From: Polytrichum commune
Taxonomy: Eukaryota > Streptophyta > Polytrichopsida > Polytrichales > Polytrichaceae
Length of the DNA stretch: 64,000 nucleotides
NCBI GenBank assembly: GCA_950295325.1
Contig: OX485806.1
Span: 13,578,001-13,642,000, forward strand
Reading direction: 5' to 3'
Positions 58,650 to 64,000 of the stretch are shown here, piece by piece (the first letter of the stretch is position 1; each line of letters opens with the position of its first letter). Position numbers and translations under genes: made by a program. Under the pieces are notes generated by a model that was given only the letters and a program-made list of their open reading frames with translations, made no database searches and was not told the DNA's origin.

Positions 58650-60740
58650 CCAAAAAAAAATTCAAAGAGTGTGTGAAACCACAAGAATGCAAGTGACATT
58701 CACTGGAATCCAACGAAGTAGCATCAAATAACTTCAACGGTGTCTTCACGCAGCATCACTCTCACTCATGGTCTAAAAACAGTATAAGCATGAATTTGCT
58801 CCACAACTCATGCTGACACACTACCGTAAAAACGGGAATGAGACAAGCAAACACAAATGAATGTCTAACTTATTCTAAGTTACTTTTTGAATATGCCCAA
58901 TTTTAAAATGCTATTTTTTGGGTTGCCTAACTTACTTTCGCACTTTAATATCTTATTAGACAGAAAGGTGCCCAAGCTGCTAGCTAGCTATAGAGAACTA
59001 CGGTTCTCGATTATTATAACACAGCTTCAACAACTACAAACAATTGGATGCAGTAAAGTAGAAACATGCACAGTCTCCTCCAATTGCTCCACGTATAATA
59101 TGACTCGGAACAGGAATGTAGGAATTAGGCTGTGACATTTTACCTGTTCCCTGCTTTCAACCCGATTTCCTGGAGCTGACAATATTGAAGTAAGAATTAT
59201 CTTCTGGGATTCAGTTCTTATTTACATTCCTTTGGATATTGAGCTGCAGAGATCAGATAATGTATGTGCCAGGGCCTTAGGTGGCCTCTCTTTCTAATTG
59301 GACTCCTATAATTGAGTGGCATTGGGCAAGGTTTCTAGTGAAGAACACATACCACCAACATGTGACATGTCATGATCAGATTGGACTATCTGTTCAAAAT
59401 ACAGTCACCGTTCTAGGTTCAGCCATTAACATATACGTGGAAGGGGCCCATGTGATTGAACTGAAGAGCAAGAGGGTCTTCACTTTGACCTCCTAAGCTT
59501 AGTCATTTTGCATCTCATCATGAAGTCTGAATTTTGAAACTTGAAATCATAATTTGCGTGATTGTTATCTGGACGAGGCCATTCCCGATCGGGTCCAATG
59601 ATCATGATTTTGTTTGTGAAGTTGAAACCATCCACAGTGGGGCCACATGTTATCTTATTCCAGACTTGGTCTTCGGATGCACTTGTAGCCTAGATCAATG
59701 TTCTCCATGAGGAGATATCAATGGAATCATACACATCATACTCCACTCTAGTGACATGGACAATATTACAGACACTTTAGTAGCATCCTTAGGATAATGG
59801 TCTTCCTTGCATGATTTTGTGCAGGCTAGGGCTGGGCTTCAATTACACCTTTCAATCCCCATGCGACTTCCAAGCCTCAAATACCACAAACCTCAAATAA
59901 TAGAATTATCCTTGAGAGGTCAGCAAGAAGGTGTAACACAAGAAATCCTAACTTTCTTGGGAGTTATATTCTTGTATACGTACCTTATTTCTCCTATGTG
60001 AAGACTTATAAGTGAACAATGAATCAAAGATTTGTCACTCCAGGTTTCGGACTCATCGAGGTTTTAATCCCAAGTTTGATTTTATGTTTCTTAAAAACAT
60101 GTTATTGACTTTGGGAGCTTATTGGGAGCCCCAAGGTTGATGAACATGCCATGTCTATATCGAAAGAACTTATTGGAATTGCTGAGTTTCCGACACATTT
60201 TTGATTGACACACCAAAGACATGATGCACCTCCAAACACCAGACAATCCTGTCTTTTCAAGGATAACTCTAATTATCAATAGGCCTTGCATTGGGGACAA
60301 ACACGTTCCGACATTGCTCTCAAATGCAAGCTCAATTTATCAGAGTCTTACAAAGTTCGATTCTATGCAACTAACTCCAAGTCACTAATGATCTCAACAT
60401 GCTCCCCCACGGTTTCAACTATCTATACCATTGAGTGTCTTTAGAACTTGGTTTTGAGTTTCTATACCATTCTAAAGCATAAGGGTCACTTTAGAGCTCC
60501 TTTCATATTATGAGCATTTTTAAGACTACAGATTCAAATAAATTCCATAGATCTTCTTAGAAGTGAAAATAAGCACCCACAGGTTTGGATGGTGACCCAT
60601 GCTTTGAAAAATAGTGCTTCCAATAGATTCTAAAACCAGAATTAAAAACTTCAACCATTTCTCAATCCCACACAAATGGTGCCGATGAATTTATAAACCA
60701 TCAATTCCTTGGAAGGATCAACAGAAAGTGATGTATAGAC
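58650..60740. other. Unannotated stretch
   Basis: A region near 59281-59480 begins like the second dispersed family (CTAATTGGACTCCTATAATTGAGTGGCAT) but then diverges. Otherwise I see no supported feature. Confidence 0.35.
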
Positions 60741-60778
60741 ACTGTTCTAGAATCTAAAGTGGAGAGTTGCCAACCCGG

Positions 60779-61172
60779 CCAATATGCTCCTCATGAGCGA
60801 TCCCTGCCACTCAAATGTGGAGAGGTCGACACTAATCCTAAGCATTTTTACAATACCACTTCACATCCTAATTGGGACAGTGGCTCGCAGAATCTGAGAC
60901 TGTGTTCTTTGAATAACTGTACAAATCATTTGCCTATTGAGATATGGTGATAGTATGCAATTCTGTACAGAGCCCAAGTCATCAGGCCTTGCACTGGGGC
61001 ATCAGCTTCTACATACCGCAACTGCTCTCAAATGCAAGGCCCAAGACTCGGAGCCGCAAACACCACTTCCTATTCTAATCTCACACCTACCTCTGATGAT
61101 CAAAATATTCTCCTCATCAGCAATTCATCTGCTTGCTCCAATGCGGAGATCAAGTCGACACTAATGATATCC
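60779..61172. repeat. Duplicated segment downstream of HMA gene 2
   Basis: AATATGCTCCTCATGAGC ... GTCGACACTAATCC near 60780-60850 is repeated, diverged, as AATATTCTCCTCATCAGC ... GTCGACACTAATGA near 61107-61172. The second copy lies within about 90 bp of the stop codon, so it is probably in the 3'UTR. Confidence 0.6.
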
Positions 61173-61196
61173 ATTCTTACAAATAAAATGCCGCTG

Positions 61197-61823
61197 CTAA
61201 TGGAACTCCACGCGTTCCACATGATCCGGGGCAGGGATGACGAAGTGAGTGGTGGAAGTGGAGCCTGCATGACCCGGGCAGTGGCTCGTACTATAAGACA
61301 CATTATTTGAAGAAATGCCAGAATCAAGCGTTACTCCGCTGAGGGTTTGTTTGGAATATTGATCCCTCGGAGATCTGCTGCTGCCGCTCTGGCTGTAGCG
61401 GCGATGGTATAAGATGTCATCTCCGTACATGTCGTTACGGGTTGAAGATAGGTCACGCCAAAGGGTGGCGTTCTCGTTCACTTGCTTCACTTGTCGGAGA
61501 GCTCGCATCGGATCCACGGCGTAACCTGTAACGATCACTCGCTGCGTGTACGGGTCCGTCACCACATCGCGGACGCCTTCCATGGCCAGCAGCACAGCGC
61601 GCACCTGACCCTCACATTTAGTGCAGCACATTGGCACCATCAACTCGATGGTAGGCATGCGGTCACGGCCATGGTTATAATCGCCATGGTAGTCGGCAGG
61701 CCATCCTTGATGGCTTGCTCCAGAGTAGTAGGACGCACGGGCGCCTTGTGAAGGAAAATTGTAAGTAGGATCCCGGCGTCCAGCGTAGTCGAAGAATTGG
61801 TGCTGCATTGGCAATACCGCCAT
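61197..61823 (-). CDS. HMA-domain metal-binding protein 2 (208 aa, one exon)
   Basis: A single open frame begins at AAGCAATCATGGCG, a reasonable plant start context; no acceptor site abuts the ATG. Residues 1-55 are Tyr/Gly/His/Asp-rich. The HMA fold spans about 57-125, with the metal-binding core MCCTKC at 65-70, GVRDVVTDPYTQRVIVTGY and DPMRALRQVKQV. The tail is Ser/Thr-rich and ends HVERVEFH, with no CaaX box. It shares with HMA protein 1 the pattern VPMCC-KC, QRV-VTG and VDP-RAL--VK-V, so the two are paralogues about 15 kb apart in facing orientation. The tail repeats RSNSFGR of protein 1 are absent here. A role in cytosolic metal or protein binding is inferred from the family. Confidence 0.88.
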   Translation of the reverse strand: MAVLPMQHQFFDYAGRRDPTYNFPSQGARASYYSGASHQGWPADYHGDYNHGRDRMPTIELMVPMCCTKCEGQVRAVLLAMEGVRDVVTDPYTQRVIVTGYAVDPMRALRQVKQVNENATLWRDLSSTRNDMYGDDILYHRRYSQSGSSRSPRDQYSKQTLSGVTLDSGISSNNVSYSTSHCPGHAGSTSTTHFVIPAPDHVERVEFH

Positions 61824-62030
61824 TGATTGCTTCCGCTCGGGTAATTTAAGAGTGGGTTGATTTCTTCAATATATCAGAAGTATTCAAGAGTCTCCTTGTC
61901 ACCGATCCTGTCTGGAAATTTGCAGGTAATCCTACGCCAGACTCACCTCCAAAGGGGAGAGTTTCAGCTGATCTACAGCAATGCAATCAGAACTAGATAC
62001 ACTCAAGGCGAAAGTTTTGATTTTGTATGA

Positions 62031-62450
62031 GAGCTCCTCCCCGGTATTCCAGGTCGTCAAGAAACAAGAAGAAGCGTTTTTGAAATCAAGCTTGAGAGTT
62101 ACGAGAAGTAGGATACTACCACAGGAGATGAGTCGACTTCTCAAGCACTCTCCTTCGACTAAATTCCGGTTCTGCTGCTCTAATTCCTACACATCAACGA
62201 TGATATAGCAATGCGATGTAAACTAGATGTTAAGGGTGGCAAAGACGTAAACAAGACCTACTTCCACAGCTCCTGGATCACCCAGGTTGTCAATCACGAA
62301 CAAGAAGCTTTTGTTCTGTGACTTTGGCGTAATCTTGCAATCTTAAGTGCAAGCTTGAAAATCACGAGAAGAGGTGTAACATCAGGAGATTAGTCGACGT
62401 GTCAAGAGGATTCAAACCCCGCGCTGCACTTATTCCTACACATCAACGAC
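62031..62450. repeat. Duplicated segment upstream of HMA gene 2
   Basis: Two diverged copies of about 180 bp, near 62031-62204 and 62269-62450, share GCTCCT, CAGG-TGTCAA, AACAAGAAG, AAGCTTGA, GGAGAT-AGTCGAC and TTCCTACACATCAACGA. They lie 200-600 bp upstream of the start codon, in the likely promoter or leader of HMA gene 2. Confidence 0.7.
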
Positions 62451-62459
62451 TCGCCGTGA

Positions 62460-64000
62460 TTAACTGTATGAGCTATCTTCCAAGGCTGATGCTGGCAAGG
62501 ACACCCTTGGATCTACGCCTAATCGCAGGGAAATGGATACTAGGTGGGTAAGCTTGCAGATGGCTTGGTGAAATCAGGCCACAGTGCGGAAGCTTAAATA
62601 GACGAAGTTCATGATTCATCATGCTTGAGCCGCAAGGAGGTAAGTGCAACGCGGAGACGAACTACAAACTTGGAGGTACAAGGCGGCAGGCGCCGATTTG
62701 AAGTGAGCATCCCGAGGGAGGTCCTCCTGACTGATTCGAACTGCGAAGATGTTGATCACCTTCTTGCCATTTAATCCGCTGTTCCACCGCCCAGGCCCCA
62801 AGCCCTTCTTCCCAGACCTCGCCCTCCCGATGGACCTCCCAAGGAAAGCAATACCCTACACAGACACGTCGCAGCCTTCAAGGTGGGCCGAATATAGCTG
62901 ATCACGGGAAGAACAAAGACTAAGGGCCACTTGACACACGAGCCAAGTGCCGTGACCATGAAAATGTGAGAGCCCAAAAGAAAGTGTCCAGAGGCCGTCC
63001 CAAGGCACCTCCAAAATCATGTAGTGTGGTGACGGACCCTCAAGTGTAGTGCGAAGTCATATGTGACCGGGCCTTTAACCAAATGCTATTTCAATCAAGT
63101 TCTATTCATGCGGGTCCTCTACATGATAAAATAGAATAAACCAACAGTTGTGAGCATTCAAAGTGCCATGGTCTCCCGGTTTTATGTTAGGCCTACCTCC
63201 AAGAAGTGATGCTTGAAAATAGTCCAAGTGACCATGAAAAATGATCCATTCAATGCCATGTAGGAGTCCATATAGACTTTACATTCATCTTGCATTCACA
63301 TAATCTACTGGTCCCTCAACTGTATTGTGCAGTGAACTTGGACCGGCTCCGCCTTTTCACCCAATGAGAGTGCTTGAAGTGTAACGGTCACAGGGCTCTC
63401 AGTCTCGTGTGTGAAGTGGCCCTCAGACGCACCTGATGTTCATGTTTATGAAAGATTGAGTCCGATACCAGCAGGTCGCGTCACACATGGCTCATATCGG
63501 TTATGGTGAGAGGACCATCCATGATTAATAATGACCTATAAGTATGGATTCAAACTTATAAGTACATATTAGCCAAGGTTACCATGTAGATTGTTAATGA
63601 ATGTTTTATTCTTACCCCTGGTCAAACCGAACATTCTTACCAACCCCAATTTCCTTCTACATTTGTTATCTTCTAGTCTCCTTAGTGGTTCTCCTACAAT
63701 ATAGATAATGTTGTCTATGTGGCCAATTTTATTTTTACGTTTTAACGGCTTCTCGTTTTATACCCTATCAGGCTACCAGTTAGAGTATATTATCAACTAC
63801 CCTAATTGTTACTATTGTCACTCATTCTTCCTCGCAAACCTAGGTTTTTATGTTCATTCGTGACTTGGATTGGTTACCCAAGACTTTGTCTTTGAGGTTG
63901 CTACTGGCTCCTTTTTCTTACCATACTAACCCTTCCTAGTTTCTTCTCTTCGAAGGTCCTTCTATATTTGTGGTATGACAACACCTACTTACATGGCTAC
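62460..64000. other. Unannotated right end
   Basis: 62.5-63.0 kb is moderately GC-rich and may be distal promoter of HMA gene 2. The overlapping frames there match nothing I know. 63.0-64.0 kb is AT-rich without a supported feature. Confidence 0.4.

Noticed and set aside
58433-58749. Frames of 87 and 94 codons
   Set aside because: They translate the SINE and its A-rich tail; the flanking target duplications explain the sequence.

Overview
This is nuclear DNA of a land plant. The genes are split by GT-AG introns, and their protein families are typical of plants: a chloroplast-type FMN-binding split-barrel protein with a DUF2470 tail, a plant PLAC8 protein, and two heavy-metal-associated (HMA) proteins. 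Most of the remaining sequence consists of plant transposons. I cannot fix the lineage from the sequence. A seedless plant is a weak guess from the style of the HMA and LINE proteins.

Layout. 1-3.9 kb holds direct repeats, a microsatellite and no supported gene. 3.9-9.04 kb (minus strand) is a ten-coding-exon gene for a predicted plastid HugZ/pyridoxamine-oxidase-like protein; its phases close exactly to 396 residues, and a telo-box motif lies just upstream. 11.49-22.41 kb is a complete Ty3/gypsy LTR retrotransposon of 10,920 bp. Its two 1,855-bp LTRs looked identical, its gag-pol frame of 2,079 codons is open, and it has 5-bp target duplications, so it is a very young insertion. 24.4-27.8 kb (plus) is a PLAC8-family gene with a non-coding first exon and three coding exons. 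29.8-30.0 kb (minus) has a possible cysteine-rich exon.

31.7-57.3 kb is a transposon-rich interval. It contains two decayed LINE copies, one of them with a nested hAT-like MITE. It also has at least seven copies of a roughly 200-bp repeat that appears to belong to the LINE 3' end, a nearly perfect 517-bp palindromic PIF/Harbinger-type MITE, and a dead pogo/Tigger-type transposase. The first HMA gene (45.3-46.5 kb, plus) lies inside this interval. A tRNA-derived SINE with target duplications sits at 58.4 kb. The second HMA gene (61.2-61.8 kb, minus) faces the first across about 15 kb of repeats, so the two look like a diverged local paralogue pair.

The four supported genes do not form one pathway. 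The main interest is the layered and partly nested transposon history, in particular the long palindrome, the young LTR element with an unusual 3' internal boundary, and the repeat family shared by LINE ends and solitary copies.
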